Positions 1-5,936 of a stretch of DNA of 22,208 bases are shown here, piece after piece (position 1 is the stretch's first letter; every line of letters begins with the position of its first letter). A model generated the notes under the pieces. That model worked only from the letters and a program-made list of their open reading frames with translations. It did not search any database and had not been told where the DNA came from. Source of the stretch: JANOMH01 sp031422295 (lineage in GTDB: Bacteria > Pseudomonadota > Alphaproteobacteria > Rhodobacterales > Rhodobacteraceae). The stretch spans positions 1-22,208 of the forward strand of contig JANOQM010000049.1 of the NCBI GenBank assembly GCA_031422295.1. The letters are read 5' to 3'. Both the position numbers and the translations under genes were made by a program.

Positions 1-81
1 CTCGCGCACCGGATAGCCCCGATCCTCGACTTGGGCCACTGCATCGCGCTTGAACTCGTCTGTGAATTTGTTTGCGGACAT
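1..81 (-). CDS. IS3-family transposase OrfA, N-terminal fragment
   Basis: Only the first 27 codons are in the window; the gene continues past position 1. The translation begins MSANKFTDEFKRDAV and goes on to a VEDRGYPVRE segment, which is the characteristic opening of the Transposase_8 helix-turn-helix OrfA proteins of the IS3 family. OrfA binds the element ends and is joined to the OrfB DDE integrase by programmed frameshifting. The ATG is well supported by AAGGAGG placed a few bases upstream on the minus strand (87-95 region). Nothing suggests that the visible part is broken. The family call is confident; the subgroup cannot be fixed from 27 residues. Confidence 0.8.
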   Translation of the reverse strand, partial: MSANKFTDEFKRDAVAQVEDRGYPVRE

Positions 82-124
82 CTCGTCCTCCTTGCTTCCA
101 AAATTACCAAGCAAGGCGTCTACA
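1..124 (-). mobile_element. Edge of an IS3-family insertion sequence
   Basis: The left edge holds the beginning of an insertion sequence that runs out of the window. It contains the start of a transposase OrfA (1-81) and a 43-base leader. Read on the minus strand, the leader begins TGTAGACGCCTTGC at position 124. IS3-family elements usually start with TG, so 124 is the probable element end, but the other inverted repeat and the target duplication lie outside the window. The response-regulator stop codon is only 4 bases away. The boundary is inferred; the transposase start is seen directly. Confidence 0.7.
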
Positions 125-127
125 AAT

Positions 128-778
128 CTAGGGGCTATTCACCTTGAGACGCTGCAGGTAGGTCACAAAACTAGGCTCGTTGTCAGTCAAATAGCGATTT
201 CTTGCTTCCTCAACCGTAACTCCGTCGATAGCTGCAACAAGCAACGGGTCCGAGATGACCTGACGTTGTTCAAGGTCCAGTCGAACTACGTTCCAAGGCT
301 GGTCAGTCTGGAATGGGGAAGTGTCCGGTTCCCTCGAAGACTCTGCCCGCTTCCTTCGAACCCACGATATTTGGTCCTTTCGAAACACCCGAATATCTCC
401 CGCTACTTGCAATCTCTCTGAAAATTCAGACATTTCCATATGTGCGGTCATCATGTAGCACTGGACCTCGGGATACCGCTCTCGTACGAACTTGACTAAG
501 TCAACTCCATCCCGCATCCCTTCAACAACTCCACCGCCGAAGAACCAATCGGTCACTACAGCAACTATGTTGAACTTCTCCGATTCCAGGGCCTCGCGCG
601 CCTCCAACGGGCTGCTAACAATCAGAGAACCCAGCAAGGAGACCTCAGTGAAGCGCCTCTGCACGCCCTCACGCACAGCGACCTCATCGTCGACGATCAG
701 GACAATTGGCTCGCTTCCGCATTCCGCGCTAACCAAGTCGCCCCCCAAAAGAACCTCTTCTCTCCCACCGTAGAGCAC
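128..778 (-). CDS. Response regulator receiver protein with an unassigned C-terminal region
   Basis: The 216-residue protein has one receiver domain at about residues 24-136 with every signature residue. The acidic pair is D30-D31 in IVLIVDDE, the phosphoacceptor is D77 in VVTDWFF, the switch threonine is T111 in MMTAH, and the conserved lysine is K134 in FRKD. The last 80 residues are charged and match no DNA-binding or enzyme output domain that I recognise. It lies 5 bases after the histidine kinase stop, so the two form an operon and K364-type kinase phosphotransfer from H364 to D77 is likely. The GTG start at 778 has no strong Shine-Dalgarno, so a later TTG (residue 11 or 15) is possible. 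The TAG stop is 4 bases from the putative IS end, so the original C-terminus may have been altered. Codon use is more AT-rich than in the genes to the right. Confidence 0.85.
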   Translation of the reverse strand: MLYGGREEVLLGGDLVSAECGSEPIVLIVDDEVAVREGVQRRFTEVSLLGSLIVSSPLEAREALESEKFNIVAVVTDWFFGGGVVEGMRDGVDLVKFVRERYPEVQCYMMTAHMEMSEFSERLQVAGDIRVFRKDQISWVRRKRAESSREPDTSPFQTDQPWNVVRLDLEQRQVISDPLLVAAIDGVTVEEARNRYLTDNEPSFVTYLQRLKVNSP

Positions 779-783
779 AGCTT

Positions 784-2538
784 CTAGGGTGGGGGTAGCG
801 TTATGCTAAAGAGCGCCGGTTGTCTAGAGGTCAGAAGTATATTTCCTTTGAAGTGAGTGCCGATAATTTGCCTTGCCAAGAACAATCCCGACCCGGAACC
901 TCCAGTTTTACTTGTTCGGCCGATATCAAAGACTTCATTTAGATTAGGAAAATGTACATGACTAATCCCGGGGCCATTGTCTGACACCCTAACTATAACA
1001 CCCCCAATGTCCTGTTGCACCGACACGTTTATCTCACCGTTTCTACGCTGACCTATTGCTTCGATTGAATTAATAACTAAGTTGAAAATGACTTGTTCAA
1101 ACAGAAGCATAGGGCCTCTTGCTGTCAAAGCTTGACTACCCGTTAGGCGAAACGAAATTTGCTTTCGTGAAAGGACAGAACCCAGCGTCTCCGCTACTCC
1201 TCGTATTATTTTGCTTAGGCTGAAGTTGGAGATTTTATACATTTCGGCAGTTTCGCGACGAGCGATAGCGCGGTATCTATTGGTTACTTCAAATAGCTCA
1301 TCGGCTCTAGCCGCCACCCCTTCAACCTCTTTCATCAGGGTCTGAATTTTGTTCTCACTACCTCTTATCCTATCATCACCAACCGCTTTCTCTAAGAAAG
1401 CTTCGAGACCCGCAGCCTCCGATTGAAGGTTATAGGTTTTGTGCCAAATATCATGTGATAGTAGGTTTGTAAGCTCAGCAAGCTGAAGGGCACGACCTTG
1501 GGTTTCTCCGAGTCGCTTCTGTTCTTGGGTCTCGAGCAGTGCAAAGTACAACGCAATGTAGGCAGCTAACCGGTGACTGAAATCCTGAAACATTGCCACG
1601 TCCCTACGAGAGTATTGGGTAACTCGACGGAAGAAGTATGAAATGGTGCCAAGTACCTGAGGCGTTGAGTCGAGGCTAGTTGCAACGAGTTTACACATTA
1701 GGACGGAAAATAGGCCAATTTCCTTTAGTTTACCACGCAAATCAACATCAACTGGCAACCCCCCAATGTCCCTAGTGCCGGAATCGCTCGTAATTACAGC
1801 TGCCCAATCAAATTCCTCTGAAGCCAGGAGGCGGCCCGAGAGTAGCTCGCCGCTATGTCTCGCTTGAATAATCGCCAAATCGTATACGCCGGAAGCACCA
1901 ATGACCTCAAGCTGTCGATTGGGTCGAATCAAACGCAAAGTGCTTCCATCAGCGCCGAATGCCCTTGCCACAATGTCGGTTGCCGTTGCCCCGATCTGTT
2001 TTTCAAACTTGTCTCTAGACCCGTCCGCCGGTAAATACTCTCCAAGTATCGTCAGTCGAAAAGAGAACATTGAGTCTGCACAAACAAGATTTATGAGCGG
2101 CGCATTCTCGGCGAGAATCGACTGGCTATATTCCAAGTCCTTGCCGCCGTACAAGAAGAATCCGAATATCTCTCCGCGGGAGTAAAGGTAGAATATACCC
2201 ACATCTTTTTCTCCAATTTTATCTAGATAACCTCTCGCCTTCAAAGTCTCGAATTCTAAAAAACTTACGTCAAAGATTCGGCGAACCGGTTCGTAGTCGG
2301 CTGCGTTCGTATCAACCTCGGCAGGACCGGCTGACGAGCCCAATTGTGCCACTTGAACGAATTTGCCAGATGAAATTCCTGACGTATACATACAAATATG
2401 CGACAGATTAGCCTCTGCCGCCAATAAATCACAAACGTCCCTGCAGGATTGAAGGTAGTGATCATGTGGCTCCAAGCGCTCGAGTTCTGGATTGGGGCCG
2501 ACGCTGTCTTCCAGGAGTTGGGTAAGTCTTTCTTTCAT
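784..2538 (-). CDS. Soluble sensor histidine kinase with GAF-like N-terminal region
   Basis: The C-terminal part is a histidine kinase. Numbering from an upstream ATG at 2544, the H-box is LLSHDIWHKT with H364, the N-box is FEQVIFNLVINS with N488 and N492, the G1 box is SDNGPGI (522-527) and the G2 box is GGSGSGLFLA (548-557). Residues 30-160 and 172-335 look like two GAF-type sensory modules, although I can claim this only from their overall pattern. No membrane segment or signal peptide is visible, so a cytoplasmic sensor is inferred. Two ATGs lie 6 bases apart. The second (2538) has AAGGA at a 5-base spacing and is preferred, giving 584 residues; the first has the same AAGGA overlapping it. 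The response regulator follows directly. The stimulus is unknown. Base composition is unlike the core genes, suggesting acquisition by transfer. Confidence 0.88.
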   Translation of the reverse strand: MKERLTQLLEDSVGPNPELERLEPHDHYLQSCRDVCDLLAAEANLSHICMYTSGISSGKFVQVAQLGSSAGPAEVDTNAADYEPVRRIFDVSFLEFETLKARGYLDKIGEKDVGIFYLYSRGEIFGFFLYGGKDLEYSQSILAENAPLINLVCADSMFSFRLTILGEYLPADGSRDKFEKQIGATATDIVARAFGADGSTLRLIRPNRQLEVIGASGVYDLAIIQARHSGELLSGRLLASEEFDWAAVITSDSGTRDIGGLPVDVDLRGKLKEIGLFSVLMCKLVATSLDSTPQVLGTISYFFRRVTQYSRRDVAMFQDFSHRLAAYIALYFALLETQEQKRLGETQGRALQLAELTNLLSHDIWHKTYNLQSEAAGLEAFLEKAVGDDRIRGSENKIQTLMKEVEGVAARADELFEVTNRYRAIARRETAEMYKISNFSLSKIIRGVAETLGSVLSRKQISFRLTGSQALTARGPMLLFEQVIFNLVINSIEAIGQRRNGEINVSVQQDIGGVIVRVSDNGPGISHVHFPNLNEVFDIGRTSKTGGSGSGLFLARQIIGTHFKGNILLTSRQPALFSITLPPP

Positions 2539-2553
2539 TTTCATCCTTAATCG

Positions 2554-2607
2554 TCAGTGAAGTATTTCATACCTCTCGTTTCTTTGCAACAAAACTTCCT
2601 TGTTCAT
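2554..2607 (-). CDS. Possible 17-codon leader ORF upstream of the histidine kinase
   Basis: On the minus strand an ATG at 2607 opens the short frame MNKEVLLQRNERYEILH followed by TGA, ending 15 bases before the preferred kinase start. A purine-rich AAGGAAGG run lies directly in front of the ATG. It could be a leader peptide that couples or tunes kinase translation, or it could be chance. There is no homology argument and no codon statistic for a frame this short. Confidence 0.2.
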   Translation of the reverse strand: MNKEVLLQRNERYEILH

Positions 2608-2631
2608 CCTTCCTTGCGCCGTGCGAATTCT

Positions 2632-2663
2632 TTGTATTCGGCGCAATGATATGTTATAACATA
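2632..2663 (+). promoter_or_regulatory. Predicted promoter with a palindromic operator over the -10
   Basis: A sigma-70-like pair, TTGTAT (2632-2637) and TATAAC (2655-2660), is separated by exactly 17 bases. The -10 sits inside a perfect 14-base palindrome, TATGTTATAACATA (2650-2663), a suitable place for a dimeric repressor. It lies 41 bases upstream of the zinc-ribbon gene. The promoter and operator roles are inferred from position and symmetry. Confidence 0.55.
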
Positions 2664-2703
2664 ACCTAAGGTAAGCGAAGGCCTTGCCCGAAGGAGGAAG
2701 GAA

Positions 2704-2907
2704 ATGTTCAAGCGACTCGACGACGACACGGTGATTTGCTGTGAGTGTAATTCTTGCTTTGTTCTATATACGGCAAAGGTTGAGTACAGCCACTCGACCA
2801 AAAAGTGGGAGCTCGTGCGTTTCGTAGAGTCCGCTCTTGAATGCGCCTCGTGTGGCGCATTTGGTCTTATTGAAAATCTTGATGTAGCTGACGCCATTTC
2901 AAAGTGA
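2704..2907 (+). CDS. Small zinc-ribbon-like protein (67 aa)
   Basis: The 67-residue protein has two close cysteine pairs. The first is in VICCECNSCF (cysteines at 13, 14, 16 and 19), and the second is CASC at residues 48-51. This CxxC...CxxC pattern with about 28 residues between pairs is that of a zinc ribbon or rubredoxin-like knuckle. The aromatic and beta-strand-like stretch between the pairs (FVLYTAKVEYSHS) fits such a fold. There is no enzyme domain, signal peptide or membrane segment. An excellent AAGGAGG lies 6 bases before the ATG, a promoter with a palindrome is upstream, and an intrinsic terminator follows the stop, so this is a complete single-gene transcription unit. A nucleic-acid-binding or metal-binding regulatory role is plausible but not shown. 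The family is not recognised. Confidence 0.7.
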   Translation: MFKRLDDDTVICCECNSCFVLYTAKVEYSHSTKKWELVRFVESALECASCGAFGLIENLDVADAISK

Positions 2908-2913
2908 TTATTT

Positions 2914-2946
2914 TGGTCGCCCTGAATTAATGGGGCGGCCATTTTT
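2914..2946 (+). terminator. Rho-independent terminator of the zinc-ribbon gene
   Basis: GGTCGCCC (2915-2922) pairs with GGGCGGCC (2933-2940), including one G-T pair, and a T-A pair at 2914/2941 extends the stem. The loop is 10 bases. A run of five T follows at 2942-2946. The stem starts 7 bases after the zinc-ribbon stop codon. Confidence 0.85.
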
Positions 2947-2948
2947 AC

Positions 2949-3220
2949 AATAAACTGATCAAAGATATGGATTTGGGTTAGCAAGTTTTCGTCAATCTGC
3001 TTTCTGTAGCGCTAGGTTTTGAATCCAAAGGTGCCATTGTAACGCGGGTGGTGCCAAATTGGTCATCTGGAGTGTCGCCACCGCAATCTGTCCCGATTGC
3101 CCGAGATCAGCGGAACGCCGTTGCGCCTGACCACTCACTGGTCTAAAGCTGTTTTCTCGGGAACCGCGCCGAATCCGCGCTAAACGCCGGGAAGAATATG
3201 CGCTAAGTCATTGATATAGA
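2949..3220. other. Stretch with no supported gene
   Basis: All frames on both strands are interrupted by stops and no open frame has a convincing ribosome-binding site. The composition becomes more GC-rich than the kinase region between about 3040 and 3200, so this could be the decayed remnant of a coding gene, but I could not match it to any family. I see no tRNA, terminator or long repeat here. Confidence 0.5.
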
Positions 3221-3517
3221 ATGAGATTTGTAATGACAAGACATTATTCTTCTAGGTCTCTGCACAAGATATGCGGCGAGGAACTGCCTGCGGAGGCCAA
3301 TGACAGACAATTCGTGTGGTCTTGGCTTAGGACAAGTAGGACACGGCTAGCGGCAGAGCCAGCCAGCAAAAATCATACCAAGTTAAGCTTTTCAATTTCT
3401 CACCGATATTACTGGATGCTCAAGTGCACAGCTATGTTCAGCGTGTTAGGGATGGAGACTTGCAGCAAGATTGCCCATATGCTAACTGCCATCAATGACG
3501 GTCGTTTGAGAGACTAA
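3221..3517 (+). CDS. Doubtful hypothetical ORF (98 aa)
   Basis: An open frame of 98 codons starts MRFVMTRHYSSRS and ends 20 bases before the tRNA-His gene. I do not recognise the product. There is no good Shine-Dalgarno before either early ATG, the composition is irregular, and the promoter of the tRNA must lie near or inside its end. It has a mid-protein aromatic stretch (SISHRYYWML) but no clear domain, signal peptide or membrane segment. It may be a chance frame or a decayed fragment of accessory DNA. Confidence 0.22.
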   Translation: MRFVMTRHYSSRSLHKICGEELPAEANDRQFVWSWLRTSRTRLAAEPASKNHTKLSFSISHRYYWMLKCTAMFSVLGMETCSKIAHMLTAINDGRLRD

Positions 3518-3537
3518 AAAGCGACTAGAACAGCAGT

Positions 3538-3614
3538 GCCGCGTTAGCTCAGTTGGTTAGAGCGCTTGATTGTGGATCAAGAGGTCCCCCGTTCGAGCCG
3601 GGGACGTGGTACCA
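3538..3614 (+). tRNA. tRNA-His (GTG anticodon)
   Basis: The 77-base gene folds into a full cloverleaf. The acceptor strand GCCGCGT (3538-3544) pairs with ACGTGGT (3604-3610), with two G-T pairs. The D arm is GCTC/GAGC, the anticodon stem CTTGA/TCAAG encloses TTGTGGA with anticodon GTG at 3572-3574, and the T arm is CCCCG/CGGGG around TTCGAGC. The CCA end is encoded (3612-3614). The base before position 1 is T and the discriminator is A73, so the G-1:C73 pair usual for bacterial tRNA-His is absent, as known for a clade of alphaproteobacteria with divergent HisRS. Confidence 0.97.
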
Positions 3615-3657
3615 CCCCCCGTTTGAAAACTTGACCGGAATGAATTGCGGTAAGGTT

Positions 3658-3683
3658 GCCTCCGGCGGAGGTATTTTCGCAAC
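3658..3683 (-). repeat. Rhodobacterales-type intergenic repeat, copy 1
   Basis: The plus strand reads GCCTCCGGCGGAGGTATTT followed by TCGCAAC, then AAAATCA 5 bases further on. It contains the palindrome CCTCCG-G-CGGAGG. It lies just past the 3' end of the minus-strand DUF6476 gene and downstream of tRNA-His on the plus strand. The 26-base core is identical to copy 4. Confidence 0.85.
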
Positions 3684-3698
3684 AATGAAAATCATGGT

Positions 3699-4001
3699 TC
3701 AGGGTGCGATGTCGACGGTTTGACGCAATGTGCCGGTGGCCCGGTTGTAGATCAGGATTTTGTCATCATCGGTGACGACTGCGAACCAGTCGGTTCCTTG
3801 GGTAAAAGCCAGTGCAGTTACCCCGTTGGGCAGGCTGATCCGGTCAGGCAGCGGCAGGGGATTGGCGTTCAGCCGGATGACAAGGGCGCCGATCAGGACT
3901 AGGAAGCCCAGAATCATCACCACGGTCAGCGTTGTGACCAGCCGTTTCAGCCCCAGCAGGCTGGGCGGCAGTCCGTCTTGATCGTCAGGAGTTTTGTCCA
4001 T
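3699..4001 (-). CDS. DUF6476-type single-pass membrane protein
   Basis: From the chosen ATG at 4001 the protein has 100 residues: a charged, proline-rich cytoplasmic start (MDKTPDDQDGLPPSLLGLKR), one hydrophobic segment at about residues 21-43, and an extracytoplasmic C-terminal part containing VTALAFTQGTDWFAVV and TDDDKILIYN, which resembles a single beta-propeller blade. This arrangement matches the small DUF6476 proteins common in roseobacters; no function is known to me. A longer frame starts at 4028, but the ATG at 4001 has AAGGA 7 bases upstream and is favoured. Its start codon overlaps that of the divergent pseudouridine synthase inside CCATGG. A 26-base intergenic repeat follows its stop. 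Confidence 0.8.
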   Translation of the reverse strand: MDKTPDDQDGLPPSLLGLKRLVTTLTVVMILGFLVLIGALVIRLNANPLPLPDRISLPNGVTALAFTQGTDWFAVVTDDDKILIYNRATGTLRQTVDIAP

Positions 4002-5031
4002 GGCTGCGTCCTTTGTCACCTTTGTCATTCAGGCCGCCCCGCCTGCCCGTCTTGATAAGGCCTTGGCCCGCGATGTGCCAGATGACGCATCGCTGTCGCG
4101 GTCGCGGCTGATGAAACTGCTGCAAGAGGGAGCGGTGCAGGTAAACCGGGCCGTCGTGACCGATGCCAAGGCCAAGGTGGCCGAAGGTGATGCTGTTTCG
4201 ATAGCCGTCGAGCTGGCCGTCGAGAGCCATATTGCAGCGCAGGATATTACGCTGGACGTGGTATTTGAAGATGCCGATCTGATCGTCATCAACAAGCCTG
4301 CCGGGATGGTCGTGCATCCCGCCCCAGGCAGCCCGGATGGCACGTTGGTCAATGCCCTGATCCATCATTGCGGTGACAGCCTGTCGGGCGTCGGCGGGTT
4401 GAAGCGCCCCGGCATTGTTCACCGCATCGACAAGGATACCACCGGCCTGCTGGTCGTCGCCAAATCGGACCGCGCCCATCATCGGCTGGCGGCACAATTT
4501 GAGGATCATTCGGTCGCGCGCCGCTATTTGGCCGTGTGTTACGGTGTGCCAGATACTGCTGATCCGCGCCTGCATGGCATCAAGGGCACCAGTTTTGATC
4601 CCGGCAATATTCTGAAAATCCAGACTCATCTGTCACGGCACAAAACCGACCGTCAGCGCCAGGCCGTGTCATTTCAGGGCGGGCGTCATGCCGTGACCCG
4701 CGCCCGAGTCATGGAATCTTTGGGTAAGACCCCGACCGCCGCCCTGCTGGAATGTTGGCTGGAAACCGGCCGCACCCATCAGATCCGCGTGCATTTGGCG
4801 CATTGCGGCCATTCGCTGATCGGCGATCCGGTCTATGGGGGCCGCCGGAAATTGTCAGAAAAAGCAGTAGGTCCAGCCGGGGTTGAGGCGGCGCGGGTGT
4901 TTCCAAGACAGGCCTTGCATGCCGCCAGTCTGGGGTTTGAACATCCGGTCAGTGGTGCGTTTATGGAGTTCGCAGCACCGTTACCTGCGGATTTGCAGGC
5001 TTTGTTGGCCGCGTTGCGCGGGTCTGACTGA
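4000..5031 (+). CDS. RluA/RluD-family 23S rRNA pseudouridine synthase
   Basis: The 343-residue protein isomerises uridines in large-subunit rRNA. An S4 RNA-binding domain lies near the N-terminus (residues about 14-75, with SRSRLMKLLQEGAVQVN), followed by the catalytic RluA domain. The catalytic aspartate is D144 in the HRIDKDTTGLLVVAK motif, preceded by INKPAGMVVHP and followed by the ETGRTHQIRVHLAH and GDPVYG motifs, all conserved in the RluC/RluD group. The length is typical. A TTG at 3994 is in frame, but AGGAG (3987-3991) is 8 bases from the ATG at 4000 and only 2 from the TTG, so 4000 is chosen. Promoter and leader must lie within the oppositely oriented DUF6476 gene. I cannot say from sequence alone whether the target is the RluD set of helix 69 uridines or another site. 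Confidence 0.93.
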   Translation: MAASFVTFVIQAAPPARLDKALARDVPDDASLSRSRLMKLLQEGAVQVNRAVVTDAKAKVAEGDAVSIAVELAVESHIAAQDITLDVVFEDADLIVINKPAGMVVHPAPGSPDGTLVNALIHHCGDSLSGVGGLKRPGIVHRIDKDTTGLLVVAKSDRAHHRLAAQFEDHSVARRYLAVCYGVPDTADPRLHGIKGTSFDPGNILKIQTHLSRHKTDRQRQAVSFQGGRHAVTRARVMESLGKTPTAALLECWLETGRTHQIRVHLAHCGHSLIGDPVYGGRRKLSEKAVGPAGVEAARVFPRQALHAASLGFEHPVSGAFMEFAAPLPADLQALLAALRGSD

Positions 5032-5034
5032 CCC

Positions 5035-5105
5035 TTGCTGCACCCGCGTTGCTGCACCTGCGAAACAAATCTTGGTCCGGCTCAGTTACAGCCGTAACAA
5101 ATCTT
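5035..5105. repeat. Short tandem and inverted repeats downstream of the pseudouridine synthase
   Basis: Two tandem 14-base units, TTGCTGCACCCGCG (5035-5048) and TTGCTGCACCTGCG (5049-5062), differ at one base. Next, AACAAATCTT occurs twice (5064-5073 and 5096-5105), flanking an inverted repeat GTTAC-AGCC-GTAAC (5085-5098). These could be leftover regulatory sites of the decayed KUP gene that follows. No function can be assigned. Confidence 0.4.
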
Positions 5106-5211
5106 TTGCACTAATGAGGCGCGTTCAACTTTGGAGCATCCGGAAACCCGCAAAGGGGCTGATCGGAGGCGACATCGGGGTGACTTGTACCCTCATGCCC
5201 AAAACGAAATC

Positions 5212-5826
5212 ATGCAAAAAAATCAAACAACCGAGGGCAGTCAGGCTGCTGCTGAACCCATACGTATCTTTGATGAAGAGCCGCTGGATATTGCCGATTA
5301 GTTGAAAGACGATGGAGAGGACCAGACGCCGCATGTGTCAAGGACGGGATTTACCGCACGTTTGATCGGCGCTGTCGGGGTCGTTTATGGTGATATCGGC
5401 ACCAGCCCGATCTATGCCTTTCGGGAGGCGGTGAAACCCGTTTCGGCCGATGGGGCAACAGCACCCGAGGGGCTTGGGTTCTCGTTTGACGTGGCCGGGA
5501 CGACGTTTTTCCTCGGGCGACGCCGGATCAGGGCCGCGGGTCCGGCAGGGCCGGGACGCATGCTGGACACTCTTCACGGCTTTGTGTCGCGGCTGGCTGC
5601 TGATCCGTCTGAATACTGTCACTTGCCCCGCAACCGTGTGGTCGAGTCAGAAGAGCGCATGGCGCAGTACGACATAGCCCCCCAGTCCGGCGCGCAGGCA
5701 ATGAATGCGCATCGGACCTGTATTTCTGCAGGATATGCCGGAACTTTAGGCAGTGCTGCAGCGTTTGGCCATTACGAAGCATCGCATGTGCGTGAACGCA
5801 CTGAAATGCATCTTGTGTCCGAGTGA
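5212..5826 (+). pseudogene. KUP-type potassium transporter pseudogene with large internal deletion
   Basis: KUP proteins are K+ uptake permeases of roughly 600 residues or more with about 12 membrane segments. Here only the ends survive. Bases 5350-5433 encode the N-terminal signature, including IGAVGVVYGDIGTSPIYAF, and 5479-5646 encode the C-terminal cytoplasmic end, including TTFFLGRR and SRLAADPSEY...RNRVVE. The two are fused in one frame with only about 15 residues between them, so about 500 codons and nearly all membrane segments are gone. An ATG at 5212 is in the same frame but is cut by a TAG at 5299-5301, probably a former CAG. After RNRVVE the expected short KUP ending is replaced by unrelated sequence up to 5826. 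A functional transporter is impossible; a short translated remnant cannot be excluded. Confidence 0.8.
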
Positions 5827-5840
5827 ATGAGCGTTCATTC
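5825..5840. promoter_or_regulatory. TetR-like palindromic operator candidate
   Basis: GAATGA-GCGT-TCATTC is a perfect inverted repeat with 6-base arms and a 4-base spacer, the form of many TetR-family operators. No TetR-family gene is visible in the window. It lies between the KUP remnant and rpoH, 29 bases upstream of the proposed rpoH -35. It may be an orphan site from a lost gene or a regulator site for rpoH. Confidence 0.4.
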
Positions 5841-5868
5841 TTTATTTAGAGATTTGGCCTAGGTGGTC

Positions 5869-5897
5869 TTGACGTTCCGTCATGACGTGACCATATC
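5869..5897 (+). promoter_or_regulatory. Predicted housekeeping promoter of rpoH
   Basis: TTGACG (5869-5874) and CATATC (5892-5897) are 17 bases apart. The spacer contains a 10-base palindrome, CGTCATGACG (5878-5887). The distance to the rpoH start leaves a 5' leader of about 30 bases. The -10 is a weak match, so the call is tentative. Confidence 0.4.
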
Positions 5898-5936
5898 AAT
5901 GTTAAGCCCTTAAACATAAGGAGGGGGGACACAGAG

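Noticed and set aside
2604..2984. Minus-strand 126-codon frame over the zinc-ribbon gene
   Set aside because: It runs through a promoter, a coding gene and a terminator of the other strand and shows no domain; the plus-strand gene has far better signals.
3600..3660. tRNA 3' end as an integration site for an island on the right
   Set aside because: Genes to the right (DUF6476, pseudouridine synthase, rpoH) are core and of normal composition, and no second copy of the tRNA 3' end was seen in the window.
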